From Motilibacter rhizosphaerae (lineage in GTDB: Bacteria; Actinomycetota; Actinomycetes; Motilibacterales; Motilibacteraceae), in NCBI RefSeq assembly GCF_004216915.1, contig NZ_SGXD01000001.1, forward strand, positions 744,001-808,000: a stretch of 64,000 nucleotides of DNA, given 5' to 3'. A program made the position numbers and the translations under genes. The notes under the pieces were generated by a model. It was not told where the DNA came from. It was given only the letters and a program-made list of their open reading frames with translations, and did not search any database. Shown one piece after another: positions 54,877 to 63,843 of the stretch (the stretch's first letter is position 1; each line of letters begins with the position of its first letter).

Positions 54877-54903
54877 GTTTGTCCGGATCGCCACGCTGGG
54901 TAA
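54877..54903 (+). promoter_or_regulatory. SigB/SigF-type stress promoter for the YihY gene
   Basis: GTTT (54877-54880), a 17-base spacer and GGGTAA (54898-54903) match the GTTT-N15-17-GGGTA pattern of actinobacterial SigB/SigF promoters. The start codon of the YihY-family gene follows 42 bp later. General-stress control of this envelope protein is therefore likely. Confidence 0.6.
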
Positions 54904-54944
54904 CGGGGGTCGAGAGCACCCGAGACCCCGAACGGAGTCCCGCC

Positions 54945-56000
54945 ATGTCCGTGGCAGACAAGGTCCGCGACCGCCTGCACGTCGGTGCGCACGACAGCAA
55001 GCCCTCCGACGACCGCCCGCAGGTCCTGCACGACCGCGCTGCCGAGCCGGCGACCGCGCAGCGCCAGCCCGGCGCCCAGGCCGAGAAGCCCACGGACATC
55101 CCGGCGGCCGGGTGGAAGCAGATCCTCGAGCGGGCCTGGAAGGAGTCCAAGGAGGACAACGTCTCGCTGCTCGCGGCGGGCGTGGCCTTCTTCGCGTTCC
55201 TCGCGGTGTTCCCCGCGGCGATCGCGGCGGTGACGCTGTACGGCCTGTTCGCCGACCCCACCGACGTGGCCAAGCAGGCCGACAGCCTCACCTCGGGCAT
55301 GCCTGCCGACACCCGCTCCCTGATCACGCGGCAGCTGACGGCGATCGCCGGGGAGAAGTCCGGCGCTCTCTCCGTGGGCCTCGTCATCAGCCTGCTCGCC
55401 GCGCTCTGGTCGGCGAGCGGCGGCATGGGCAACCTCATGAAGGCGATCAACATCGCCTACGACGAGGAGGAGACCCGCACGTTCGTCAAGCTGCGCAGCA
55501 CCGCGCTCGCGCTCACCGTCGGGGCGATCGTCTTCATCGTGGTGGCCGTCGGGCTCATCGCCGTGCTGCCCTCGCTGCTCGACGGGCTCGGCACCGCCGG
55601 GGTCATCGCGGTGCAGGTCGTGCGGTGGGTCGGCCTCGTCGTCGCGGTGATGGTCGCGCTGGCCGTCGCGTACCGGTACGCGCCGGACCGCGACGACCCG
55701 AAGTTCCCCTGGACCTCGCAGGGCGCGGTCATCGGCGGCGTCATCTGGATCATCGCCTCGGTCGCCTTCGCGCTGTACGCCTCGCGCGGCGGCTACAGCA
55801 ACACGTACGGCGCGCTGGCCGGCGTCGTCGTGCTCATGATGTGGCTCTACATCACGTCGTACATCGTGCTGCTGGGCGCGGAGATCAACGCCGAGTCCGA
55901 GCGGCAGACGATGGCCGACACGACGGTCGGGGCCCCGCGGCCCAAGGGCGAGCGGCGCGCGGTGGCCTCCGACACGTTCCCCGAGGACGCCGCCCACTGA
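54945..56000 (+). CDS. YihY/BrkB family inner-membrane protein
   Basis: A 351-residue protein of the BrkB family. A charged cytoplasmic N-terminus (about 65 residues) precedes W-K-Q-I-L-E-R-A-W-K-E-S and the first span region D-N-V-S-L-L-A-A-G-V-A-F-F-A-F-L. Six spans; A-L-W-S-A-S-G-G-M-G-N-L and L-L-G-A-E-I-N-A-E are family signatures. Function is unproven; family members are tied to envelope stress or export. ATG 54945 has GGAG upstream. It is preceded by a stress-type promoter and followed 34 bp later by a palindromic repeat. Confidence 0.88.
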   Translation: MSVADKVRDRLHVGAHDSKPSDDRPQVLHDRAAEPATAQRQPGAQAEKPTDIPAAGWKQILERAWKESKEDNVSLLAAGVAFFAFLAVFPAAIAAVTLYGLFADPTDVAKQADSLTSGMPADTRSLITRQLTAIAGEKSGALSVGLVISLLAALWSASGGMGNLMKAINIAYDEEETRTFVKLRSTALALTVGAIVFIVVAVGLIAVLPSLLDGLGTAGVIAVQVVRWVGLVVAVMVALAVAYRYAPDRDDPKFPWTSQGAVIGGVIWIIASVAFALYASRGGYSNTYGALAGVVVLMMWLYITSYIVLLGAEINAESERQTMADTTVGAPRPKGERRAVASDTFPEDAAH

Positions 56001-56033
56001 TCCCTGGCGCGGGAGTCGCGCCCCCACCTCCCC

Positions 56034-56077
56034 CGTGATCATGCACGTCCTGGGCTCCCAGGACGTGCATGATCACG
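56034..56077. repeat. Intergenic palindromic repeat, copy 4 (contains ABC permease stop)
   Basis: A perfect palindrome with 21-bp arms and a 2-base centre (CT). The left arm begins CGTGATCATGCACGTCC. It lies between convergent genes. The reverse-strand TGA (56073-56075) of the ABC-2 permease gene is part of the right arm, as also seen for the beta-mannosidase at copy 2. Confidence 0.9.
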
Positions 56078-57266
56078 AGGGGGTGGTGCGGGTACGGGAC
56101 GACCTCCAGGCCGAGCGCCAGGAGAGCACGGAGCCCGTGTGCAGCACGGCCCCCTCGTAGAGCCGGGCGCCCACGACGACCAGGCCGGCGATGGCGCCGA
56201 GCATGAGGACGACCGCGAGAGCCACCATCCACGCGGTGGCCCCGCCGCCCGCCACCAGCGGCGGGTTCACCAGCGCGGAGAACGGCGGCACGACCGCCAG
56301 GACCTTCGCGAGCGTCGCGTCGCTGTTGTTGGAGGCGTAGACCGCGGCGAAGAAGCTGCCCACGAGGGCGAAGGTCATCGGCGAGGTGACGTTCTGGACG
56401 TCCTCCTGGCGGCTGACGCGGGCGGCCGCCGCAGCGTACGCCGTGGCGTAGAACGCGAAGCCCAGCAGGAACCACGCGAGCACGATGCCGGTCGGGAGCA
56501 GCACGTCGCTGTCGATCGACACCACGCCGAGGGCTGCGGCGACGCCAAGCGAGACCACCGTCAGCAGCAGGAGCTGGCCCAGGCCGAGCAGGCCGATGCC
56601 GACGATCTTGCCCGCCAGCAGCGCCCGGGGCGGTACGGCCGACAGCAGGACCTCCACGACGCGGCTCGACTTCTCCTCCGCCACACCGAACGCGACCCAG
56701 ATGCCGTAGGTCAGCAGTTGGCCGTAGAGCAGCAGCGTGCCGACGAACGCCACCTCCTTGCGCCGGTCCGAGCGCTTGTCCGGCGGGTCGAGCGCCGTCA
56801 CCCGGAGCGGGGTCACGGCGAAGGCCTGCTGGACCTTCGCCGGGTCGATCCCCTGCTGCTGCAGCCGCTGCGTCGCCACGGCCTGCTGCTGCGTCGCGTC
56901 GATGACCGCGCGCAGGCGGTCGGGCAGCTCCTTGTGGACGCGTACGCCCGAAGCCCCGACGACCGCGTCGAGCTTGCCCTTGCGCAGCAGCGCGTCCGTG
57001 CCGCCCGAGCGGACGCGGACCTGGACGCCGACCGCCTTCCCCTGCGTCTGCAGGGACTGCGCGCTCACGCCGGCGCCGGGCTCCAACCCCACGTGGTACG
57101 TCGTGGTGCCGCCCGACGTGAGCTTCGAGATGACGAGCACGGCGAGCAGGATCGCGAGCGTGATGCCGGTGGAGATGAGGAAGCCCTTGTCCCGCGCGCG
57201 GGACGTGATCTCGCGGCCGGCGACGAGCCGGGTCGCCCCGACGAAGCTGACGGGCTGGGCGCTCAT
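56073..57266 (-). CDS. ABC-2 type transporter permease (NatB/YhaP-like)
   Basis: A 397-residue permease. One N-terminal span (about 28-48), a large extracytoplasmic domain (about 50-190, with D-A-V-V-G-A-S-G-V-R-V), then five or six C-terminal spans with the A-E-E-K-S-S-R-V-V-E-V-L-L-S-A motif of the family. Paired with the ATPase gene upstream, it forms an exporter, commonly for sodium, drugs or peptides; the cargo is unknown. ATG 57266 overlaps the ATPase stop (ATGA). The stop is inside the palindromic repeat, and the last 15 residues are Ser/Arg/Thr-rich. Confidence 0.88.
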   Translation of the reverse strand: MSAQPVSFVGATRLVAGREITSRARDKGFLISTGITLAILLAVLVISKLTSGGTTTYHVGLEPGAGVSAQSLQTQGKAVGVQVRVRSGGTDALLRKGKLDAVVGASGVRVHKELPDRLRAVIDATQQQAVATQRLQQQGIDPAKVQQAFAVTPLRVTALDPPDKRSDRRKEVAFVGTLLLYGQLLTYGIWVAFGVAEEKSSRVVEVLLSAVPPRALLAGKIVGIGLLGLGQLLLLTVVSLGVAAALGVVSIDSDVLLPTGIVLAWFLLGFAFYATAYAAAAARVSRQEDVQNVTSPMTFALVGSFFAAVYASNNSDATLAKVLAVVPPFSALVNPPLVAGGGATAWMVALAVVLMLGAIAGLVVVGARLYEGAVLHTGSVLSWRSAWRSSRTRTTPS

Positions 57267-58147
57267 GCGGCGACCACCTCACGGAAGAGCTCGGTCAGGG
57301 AGGGCAGGACAGGGGCGAACTCGTGCACCGGACCGCTGCGGCGGGCGGCGTCGAGCACGGTCTGGTCGTCGACGTCGTCGGCGAGCTCGAGCAGCTGCGC
57401 GTCGCCGTCGCGCGACAGCACCAGCACGCCGGGGAGGCCCTGCGCCCAGGCCGCATCGGGGGTCCGGACGCGCAGCCGGCGGGCCCGTCCCTGCTGGCGG
57501 AGCGCGCCGACCGACCCCTCCGCGACGACGCGGCCGGCCTTGACGATGCCGACGCTGTCGCAGAGCCGTTCGACGAGGTCGAGCTGGTGGCTCGAGAAGA
57601 GCACCGGGACCCCACGGTCGACGCGGGTGCGCAGGGTCGCCGCGAGTGCGTCGACGCCCACGGGGTCGAGGCCGGAGAAGGGCTCGTCCAGCACCAGCAG
57701 CTCCGGGTCGTGCACGAGCGCGGCGGCGAGCTGCACCCGCTGCTGGTTGCCGAGCGACAGCGCCTCGATCCGGCTGTCGGCCCGCTCCTCGAGCCCGAGC
57801 GCGGCGAGCAGCTCGTCGGTCGAGCGTCGGGCGTCGGGAGCGGAGGAGCCGTGGAGCCGGGCGAGGTAGACCAGCTGGTCGCGTACGCGCATCTTCGGGT
57901 AGAGCCCGCGCTCCTCGGGCATGTAGCCCGTCCGCAGCCGCGCGGCCGCGTCCATCGGGCGCCCGTCCCAGTGGACCTCGCCGGAGTCGGCCGCGAGGAC
58001 GCCCAGCACGATGCGCATCGTCGTGGTCTTGCCGGCGCCGTTCTGGCCGACGAAGCCGAAGACCTCGCCGGGGCGTACGGTCAGGGACAGGTCGTCCAGG
58101 GCGACGGTGTCGCCGTAGGCCTTGCGCAGGCTGCGGATCTCCAGCAC
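57263..58147 (-). CDS. ABC transporter ATP-binding protein (NatA-like)
   Basis: A 294-residue ATPase: Walker A G-Q-N-G-A-G-K-T-T (near 37), Walker B L-L-V-L-D-E-P-F-S-G-L, and the signature, here L-S-L-G-N-Q-Q-R (the NatA-type form of LSGGQ). The D-loop and switch His (F-S-S-H-Q-L) are present. The C-terminal 70 residues are the usual extension of drug/sodium exporters. It drives the ABC-2 permease. GTG 58147 starts right before L-E-I-R-S-L-R-K-A-Y-G; the ribosome binding site is poor. Divergent from the ribokinase gene, 29 bp apart. Confidence 0.9.
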   Translation of the reverse strand: MLEIRSLRKAYGDTVALDDLSLTVRPGEVFGFVGQNGAGKTTTMRIVLGVLAADSGEVHWDGRPMDAAARLRTGYMPEERGLYPKMRVRDQLVYLARLHGSSAPDARRSTDELLAALGLEERADSRIEALSLGNQQRVQLAAALVHDPELLVLDEPFSGLDPVGVDALAATLRTRVDRGVPVLFSSHQLDLVERLCDSVGIVKAGRVVAEGSVGALRQQGRARRLRVRTPDAAWAQGLPGVLVLSRDGDAQLLELADDVDDQTVLDAARRSGPVHEFAPVLPSLTELFREVVAA

Positions 58148-58176
58148 GCGGCAAGTAGATCGAGAGGGCGGGCGCG

Positions 58177-59295
58177 GTGTCCAATGACCTCCCCGCCGCA
58201 ACCACCGGCGGCGGTGTCGTCGGTGTCGTCGTCGTGGGATCGGCCAACGTCGACCTCCTGGTCACCGTGCCGCGGATCCCGCGGCCCGGGGAGACGGTCC
58301 TCGGGGGCGACCTGCGCCGCGCGGCGGGCGGCAAGGGCGCGAACCAGGCGGTGGCCGCCGCGCGGCTCGGGGCGCGCACGACCTTCGTCGGACGGGTCGG
58401 CGACGACGAGCCCGGAGCGGGTACGCAGCGCGCCCTCGCCGCGGAGGGGATCGACTGCCGGTGGCTGCGGAGCACGCCAGGAACCGCGACCGGCACGGCA
58501 CTCATCGCCGTGGACAGCACCGGGGAGAACACGATCGTCGTCTCCCCAGGGGCGAACGCGCGGCTGCAGCCGGCTGACGTGGAGGCCGCCGCCGAGGCCG
58601 TCGGACCGGGCGCGGTCCTCGTGACCCAGCTGGAGACGGGGGTGGCCGGCACCTGCGCGGCACTGGCCGCGGCTCGGGGTGCGCGGTTCCTCCTCAACGC
58701 GGCGCCGGCGCCGAGCTCGCTCGCGGCGGACGTCGTCGCGGCGGCGGACCCGCTCGTGGTGAACGAGCACGAAGCGGCTGCGGTGCTTGAGGTCCTCGGC
58801 GCGAGGACCTGGTCCGAGCCGAGGGACCACGCGCTCGCCCTCGCCCAGCACGCGGCCTCGGTCGTCGTCACCGCCGGGGCCGACGGGGCGTGGTGGTGCC
58901 TGCGGGGAGAGCAGGCGCAGCACGTCCCCGCTCCGCCCGTGGGGGAGGTCGTCGACACGACCGGCGCGGGGGACACCGTCGTGGGCGCCGTGGCCGCTGC
59001 CCTGGCCGCAGGGTCGGGCCTGGCGGAGGCCGTCGAGCGGGGGGTGCGCGCCGCGTCCTGGAGCGTGCGCGTCGCCGGTGCGCAGCCGTCGATGCCGCGG
59101 TCGGAGGACCTCGCGGCCACGCGATCCACTCGGCGCGTCATCCCAGCACTCGGAAACATGCGTGATACGACAGGTCCCTACGGTACGCCCGCCGGAGCGC
59201 CGACCAGGAGCGCCGGCGGACTCCTGAGCGGGCCCCACGAGGGCCCGCCCACCGACGGGGAAGGGACACGTGCATGGCACGGAAGCTGCTCGTAG
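58177..59295 (+). CDS. rbsK: Ribokinase-type PfkB carbohydrate kinase with run-on C-terminus
   Basis: A 372-residue PfkB kinase. N-terminal G-S-A-N-V-D-L-L-V-T, G-G-K-G-A-N-Q-A-V-A-A-A-R-L-G (PfkB signature 1) and D-T-T-G-A-G-D-T-V-V-G (anion hole and catalytic Asp) point to ribokinase. Normal ribokinases end near residue 310 at A-Q-P-S-M-P; here the frame stays open for a further 60 residues of no recognisable fold, through the leader and hairpin of the next gene, and stops at TAG 59293-59295 inside that gene. GTG 58177 is backed by GAGAGGG. No ribose importer is adjacent. Confidence 0.87.
   Translation: MSNDLPAATTGGGVVGVVVVGSANVDLLVTVPRIPRPGETVLGGDLRRAAGGKGANQAVAAARLGARTTFVGRVGDDEPGAGTQRALAAEGIDCRWLRSTPGTATGTALIAVDSTGENTIVVSPGANARLQPADVEAAAEAVGPGAVLVTQLETGVAGTCAALAAARGARFLLNAAPAPSSLAADVVAAADPLVVNEHEAAAVLEVLGARTWSEPRDHALALAQHAASVVVTAGADGAWWCLRGEQAQHVPAPPVGEVVDTTGAGDTVVGAVAAALAAGSGLAEAVERGVRAASWSVRVAGAQPSMPRSEDLAATRSTRRVIPALGNMRDTTGPYGTPAGAPTRSAGGLLSGPHEGPPTDGEGTRAWHGSCS
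59228..59248 (+). terminator. Hairpin in the leader of the peptide importer operon
   Basis: Perfect 8-bp arms GCGGGCCC (59228-59235) and GGGCCCGC (59241-59248), loop CACGA. It sits 25 bp upstream of the binding-protein ATG and within the run-on end of the ribokinase frame. It could be the old terminator of the ribokinase gene or a leader structure of the dpp operon. Confidence 0.5.
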
Positions 59296-60869
59296 GCGCT
59301 GCTGCGCTCGGGCTGGTGCTCGCTGGCTGCGGAGGCAGCAGCAGCGGGGGCGGGAGCAGCTCCGGAGGGAGCAGCTCCTCGAGCGGGGGCGGCGGCAAGG
59401 TCGCGAAGGCGGTCATCCTCGGGACGACCGACACGCCGACGAGCCTCGACCCCGCAGGGGCCTACGACCTGCCGTCGTGGACCATCTTCTGGAACGTCTA
59501 CCAGAACCTGCTGAAGATCCCGCAGGGCAAGACGGTCCCCGTCTCGGACGCCGCTGACTCGTGCTCGTTCAGCGACCCGACGACCTACGTCTGCAAGCTC
59601 AAGCCGGGGCTCAAGTTCTCCGACGGCTCGGCGCTGACCGCGACCGACGTGAAGGCGTCGTTCGACCGCGTGCTGAAGATCAACGACCCCAACGGGCCGG
59701 CGTCGCTGTTCGCCAACCTCAAGGGCACCGACGCGACCGACCCGACGACGGTCACGATGCACCTCGACCACGCGGACGCGACGTGGCCCTACGTCCTCAC
59801 GACCGGCGCGGGCGCCATCGTCAAGGCCAGCAGCTACCCCGCGGACAAGCTGCTCCCGAGCGACCAGGTCGTCGGCTCCGGCCCGTACAAGATCGACAAG
59901 TACGAGGACAAGAAGATCGCGGTCTTCAGCGCGAACCCGGACTACACGGGTGACGACCAGCTCGCCAACAAGTCCTTCATCGTCCAGTACTACGACCAGG
60001 CCTCGGCGCTGAAGCTCGCGATCGAGCAGGGCGACGTGGACGTGGCCTACCGCAACCTCTCGCCGACCGACCTCAACTCGCTGAAGTCCGAGTCGAGCAA
60101 GGGCGTCAAGGTGGTGTCGGGCAACGGCACCGAGATCCGCTACCTCGTCTTCCAGTTCAAGCAGAAGCCGTTCGACAACAAGGCCGTCCGGCAGGCGTTC
60201 GCCGCGGTCATCGACCGGGACGCCATCGCGAAGAACGCCTACGACGGCAACGTGACGCCGCTCTACTCGATGGTGCCGCAGGGCCTGCAGTACGCCGGGC
60301 AGCCGTTCAAGGACGCGTTCCCGTCGCCGGACAAGGCGAAGGCCGCCGCGCTGCTGAAGGCCGCGGGTGTGACGACCCCGGTCCCCGTGACGCTGTGGTA
60401 CACCCCCACCCACTACGGCCCGAACTCCGTCGACGAGATGACGGAGCTCAAGCGCCAGCTCGACTCGAGCGGGCTGTTCAAGGCGACGGTGCAGAGCACG
60501 GAGTGGCAGGCCTACCAGAAGGCCTACAAGGCCGGCCAGTACCCCGTGTTCCAGCTCGGGTGGTTCCCGGACTTCCCGGACCCCGACAACTACAGCGCCC
60601 CGTTCCTCGACGGCAAGGGCGGCTACTTCGCCAACAACTACCTCAACCCGACGCTGACGAAGCTGACGGCGGCGGAGCAGGGCGAGACCGACAAGACCAA
60701 GCGGGGCACGGACTTCGACCAGATCCAGAAGATCACCGCTGACGACGTGCCGATGATCCCGGTCTGGCAGGGCAAGCAGATCGCGGCCATCCGCAACGGC
60801 GTCACCGGCGTCGAGTCGACCTTCGACCCGTCGTTCAACTTCCGGTTCTGGCTCATCGGGAAGAGCTGA
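59274..60869 (+). CDS. Peptide ABC transporter substrate-binding lipoprotein (family 5, DppA/OppA-like)
   Basis: A 531-residue binding protein of normal family-5 size. Signal peptide with lipobox V-L-A-G-C, then a Gly/Ser linker. Mature features: P-T-S-L-D-P-A-G-A-Y-D near the start, L-K-P-G-L-K-F-S-D-G-S-A-L-T-A-T-D-V-K-A-S (the family signature) and V-G-S-G-P-Y-K-I. Substrates of the family are di- and oligopeptides, nickel or some oligosaccharides. ATG 59274 has GGGGAAGGG upstream and overlaps the end of the ribokinase frame. First gene of a dpp-like operon. Confidence 0.92.
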   Translation: MARKLLVGAAALGLVLAGCGGSSSGGGSSSGGSSSSSGGGGKVAKAVILGTTDTPTSLDPAGAYDLPSWTIFWNVYQNLLKIPQGKTVPVSDAADSCSFSDPTTYVCKLKPGLKFSDGSALTATDVKASFDRVLKINDPNGPASLFANLKGTDATDPTTVTMHLDHADATWPYVLTTGAGAIVKASSYPADKLLPSDQVVGSGPYKIDKYEDKKIAVFSANPDYTGDDQLANKSFIVQYYDQASALKLAIEQGDVDVAYRNLSPTDLNSLKSESSKGVKVVSGNGTEIRYLVFQFKQKPFDNKAVRQAFAAVIDRDAIAKNAYDGNVTPLYSMVPQGLQYAGQPFKDAFPSPDKAKAAALLKAAGVTTPVPVTLWYTPTHYGPNSVDEMTELKRQLDSSGLFKATVQSTEWQAYQKAYKAGQYPVFQLGWFPDFPDPDNYSAPFLDGKGGYFANNYLNPTLTKLTAAEQGETDKTKRGTDFDQIQKITADDVPMIPVWQGKQIAAIRNGVTGVESTFDPSFNFRFWLIGKS

Positions 60870-61898
60870 GTGGCCTCTCGTCAGGGTTCGCTCGTCAGGT
60901 TCATCGGCACCCGGGTCCTGCTCGCGGTGCCGATGGTCCTGCTCCTGCTCACACTGGTGTTCCTGCTGATGCGGGTCGCACCCGGCGACCCCATCAGCAG
61001 TGCCCTGGGGGGCAAGCTCTCCGCTGCCGAGCTGGCGAAGCGCCGCGCGGAAGCGGGCTTCGACCGCCCGGTGCTCGAGCAGTACCTCGACTACCTCAAG
61101 CAGATCGCGCACCTCGACTTCGGTCGCACGATCACGGACAACCGCAAGGTCACCGACATCTTCGTCGACAACGGGGGCGCGACGCTCACGCTGAGCGTCG
61201 CGGCCCTCGTGGTCGCGCTCGTCATCGGCCTGCCGCTCGGGCTCGTGTCCGGACGGCGCCGCGACTCGGCCGCCGACGTCGTCATCCGGCTGTTCGGCAT
61301 CGTGACCTACGCGGCGCCGGTGTTCTTCGTCGGCCTGCTGCTGCAGCTGGTCCTCGGCAAGGAGCTCGGGTGGCTGCCGACCTCCGGGCAGGCCAGCCCC
61401 GTCGTCGAGGCGACGACCGACGACCGCACGCACATCCTGCTCGTCGACCTCCTGCTCGGCGGCGACACCGACGGGCTGCAGGACGGGCTGCGCCACCTCG
61501 TGCTGCCCGCGGTCACGCTCGGCCTGCTCGTCGTCGGCGTGCTCATCCGCCTCGTGCGCGTCAACCTCATCGGCACGCTGCAGAGCGACTACGTCGAGGC
61601 CGCCCGGGCACGCGGGGTGCGGGAGCGGATCGTCGTGCGGCGCCACGGCTTCCGCAACGCCCTCGTGCCCGTGGTGACCGTCATGGGCCTGCAGGTGGCG
61701 GCGCTGCTCGGGGGCGCCGTGCTCACCGAGGAGACGTTCAACTGGCCCGGGGTGGGCAACGAGCTCGTGCACTACCTCAACAACCGCGACTACACCGCCG
61801 TGCAGGGCATCGTCACCGCGTTCGCGCTCGTCGTCGTGGCCGTGAGCCTCGTCATCGATGTCGTCAACGCGCTCATCGACCCCCGCATCCGGTACTGA
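60870..61898 (+). CDS. Peptide ABC transporter permease, DppB-like
   Basis: A 342-residue permease. The first span F-I-G-T-R-V-L-L-A-V-P-M-V-L-L-L-L-T and the large periplasmic loop with R-V-A-P-G-D-P-I are typical of DppB. The EAA loop is Y-V-E-A-A-R-A-R-G-V-R-E-R. GTG 60870 follows the binding-protein stop with no spacing. Channel partner of the DppC-like protein. Confidence 0.93.
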   Translation: MASRQGSLVRFIGTRVLLAVPMVLLLLTLVFLLMRVAPGDPISSALGGKLSAAELAKRRAEAGFDRPVLEQYLDYLKQIAHLDFGRTITDNRKVTDIFVDNGGATLTLSVAALVVALVIGLPLGLVSGRRRDSAADVVIRLFGIVTYAAPVFFVGLLLQLVLGKELGWLPTSGQASPVVEATTDDRTHILLVDLLLGGDTDGLQDGLRHLVLPAVTLGLLVVGVLIRLVRVNLIGTLQSDYVEAARARGVRERIVVRRHGFRNALVPVVTVMGLQVAALLGGAVLTEETFNWPGVGNELVHYLNNRDYTAVQGIVTAFALVVVAVSLVIDVVNALIDPRIRY

Positions 61899-61909
61899 GG
61901 AACGAGACC

Positions 61910-62833
61910 TTGGCCCGCCACCCGCTCCTCGACGCCGTACGCGGCTCCCGCGGTACGCCGCGCGCGCTGCTCGTCGTCGGGTCCGCGCTGACCCTGCTGT
62001 TCACGGTGCTGGCGCTGTTCGCCCCCTGGATCGCGCCGTACGACTTCGACACCTACACCTCGGGCGGCACGCGGTTCGGCAAGCTGGCGCACCCCGACTC
62101 GCACCACTGGTTCGGTACCACGGTGCAGTCGCTGGACGTGCTGTCCCGCGTGGTCTTCGGGGCGCGTACGGCCATGGAGGTCGTGCTGCTGGCGGTCATC
62201 TTCTCGATCGTCATCGGCGTGCCGCTCGGGCTCGTCTCCGGCTACCGGGGCGGCTGGGTCGACCGGGTCCTCGTCCTCATCACCGACGCGCTGTTCGCGT
62301 TCCCCTACCTGCTGCTGGCCATCGTCATCGCGTTCGCGCTGTCGTCGGGTGCGGGAGGTGGCGTTCTCACCGCCGCGGCGGCGATCACCGTCGTCTACGT
62401 GCCGCAGTACTTCCGCGTGGTGCGCGCCAGCACGCTGAGCGCGCGCGAGGCGACGTACGTCGAGGCCGCCCGCGCGATCGGTGCGCGCCCTCGCACGGTC
62501 CTCGTGCGCTACCTGTTCGGCAACGTCGTGCAGAGCGTGCCGGTCATCGCGACCCTGAACGCCGCCGACGCCATCCTCACCCTGGCGGGGCTGGGCTTCC
62601 TCGGCTACGGCATCCAGCCGACGCAGGCCGCCGAGTGGGGCTACGACCTCCAGCGCGCGATCTCCGACGCGGGCGCCGGCATCTGGTGGACGGCGTTGTG
62701 GCCCGGCCTCGCGATCACCCTGCTCGTCGTCGGGCTCACGCTCGTCGGTGAGGGCCTGAACGAGGCCCTGAACCCCTCGCTGCGCCGCCGCGGCACGGTC
62801 CCGGCCGTCACCCTCGAGGAGGCCGCGTCGTGA
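61910..62833 (+). CDS. Peptide ABC transporter permease, DppC-like
   Basis: A 307-residue permease, TTG start with GAGGAA eight bases upstream. N-terminal span L-F-T-V-L-A-L-F-A-P-W-I-A-P-Y-D-F, then W-F-G-T-T and the family phrase D-V-L-S-R-V-V-F-G-A-R-T. The EAA loop is Y-V-E-A-A-R-A-I-G-A-R-P. Its stop overlaps the next ATPase start (GTGA). Confidence 0.92.
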   Translation: MARHPLLDAVRGSRGTPRALLVVGSALTLLFTVLALFAPWIAPYDFDTYTSGGTRFGKLAHPDSHHWFGTTVQSLDVLSRVVFGARTAMEVVLLAVIFSIVIGVPLGLVSGYRGGWVDRVLVLITDALFAFPYLLLAIVIAFALSSGAGGGVLTAAAAITVVYVPQYFRVVRASTLSAREATYVEAARAIGARPRTVLVRYLFGNVVQSVPVIATLNAADAILTLAGLGFLGYGIQPTQAAEWGYDLQRAISDAGAGIWWTALWPGLAITLLVVGLTLVGEGLNEALNPSLRRRGTVPAVTLEEAAS

Positions 62834-63843
62834 GCGCGCTGACGGTCTCCTGCCTGCGGGTCGTCTACGCGGGGCGGCGGCCCGTACGCGCCGTCGACGG
62901 TGTGAGCATCGAGCTGCAGCCCGGCGAGTCCCTCGGCCTGGTCGGGGAGTCCGGGTGCGGCAAGAGCACGCTGGGCAAGGCACTCCTCGGGCTGCTACCC
63001 GACGGTGCGCGCATGGAGGGCAGCGTCAGCGTCGGCGACCAGGAGCTGGTCGGTCTGTCGCCGCGCAAGCTGCGCCGGCTGCGCGGCAAGCAGGTCGGCC
63101 TCGTCTTCCAGGAGCCGATGACCCGCCTCGACCCGTTGATGAAGGTCAGCGAGCACTTCGAGGAGCTGCTCCGCACCCACGAGCGCAAGCTGTCGCGCAA
63201 GGAGCGCCGTGAGCGCGCGCTCGAAGCGCTGCGTGCCACAGGGATCCCGGCCAGCCGCTACGACCAGTACCCGCACGAGTTCTCCGGCGGCATGCGGCAG
63301 CGCATCATGATCGCGCTCACCCTCGTGCTGCGTCCCGCCGTCGTCGTCGCCGACGAGCCGACGACGGCGCTGGACGTGCTGGTGGAGGCGCAGATCCTCG
63401 CGCTGCTCGCGGAGCTGCGCCGGCAGTCCGGTACGGCGCTGCTGCTCATCACGCACAACCTCGGCATCGTCGCTGAGGCCTGCGACCGCGTCGCGGTGAT
63501 GTACGCCGGGCGCATCATGGAGGAAGGCCCGTCGCAGCAGGTGTTCCGGGAGCCTGCGCACCCGTACACGCGGGAGCTGATGCGCTCCACCATCTCGCTC
63601 AGCACGACCGAGCTGCACAGCATCCCGGGCTCGCCGCCGGACCTCTCCGAGCCCATCCCCGGGTGCCCGTTCGCCGCGCGCTGTCCCGACGCCATGCGGG
63701 CCTGCCCCGTCCGCAACCCCGGCGAGGTGCGCACCGCCGGCGGCCAGCGCGTGAGCTGCTGGTTGCACCGCCTGCACGACCTCAGCGGCGCCGAGCGCGA
63801 GCCGCTGCCCCGACAGGAGCTGGCCGTTGCCGACGAAGCTTGA
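62830..63843 (+). CDS. Peptide ABC transporter ATP-binding protein, DppD-like
   Basis: A 337-residue ATPase. Walker A G-E-S-G-C-G-K-S-T, Q-loop F-Q-E-P-M, signature F-S-G-G-M-R-Q-R, Walker B V-V-V-A-D-E-P-T and the C-terminal oligopeptide domain with conserved Cys in P-G-C-P-F-A-A-R-C-P and A-C-P-V-R, the iron-sulfur cluster motif of this group. GTG 62830 overlaps the dppC-like stop. Confidence 0.93.
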   Translation: MSALTVSCLRVVYAGRRPVRAVDGVSIELQPGESLGLVGESGCGKSTLGKALLGLLPDGARMEGSVSVGDQELVGLSPRKLRRLRGKQVGLVFQEPMTRLDPLMKVSEHFEELLRTHERKLSRKERRERALEALRATGIPASRYDQYPHEFSGGMRQRIMIALTLVLRPAVVVADEPTTALDVLVEAQILALLAELRRQSGTALLLITHNLGIVAEACDRVAVMYAGRIMEEGPSQQVFREPAHPYTRELMRSTISLSTTELHSIPGSPPDLSEPIPGCPFAARCPDAMRACPVRNPGEVRTAGGQRVSCWLHRLHDLSGAEREPLPRQELAVADEA

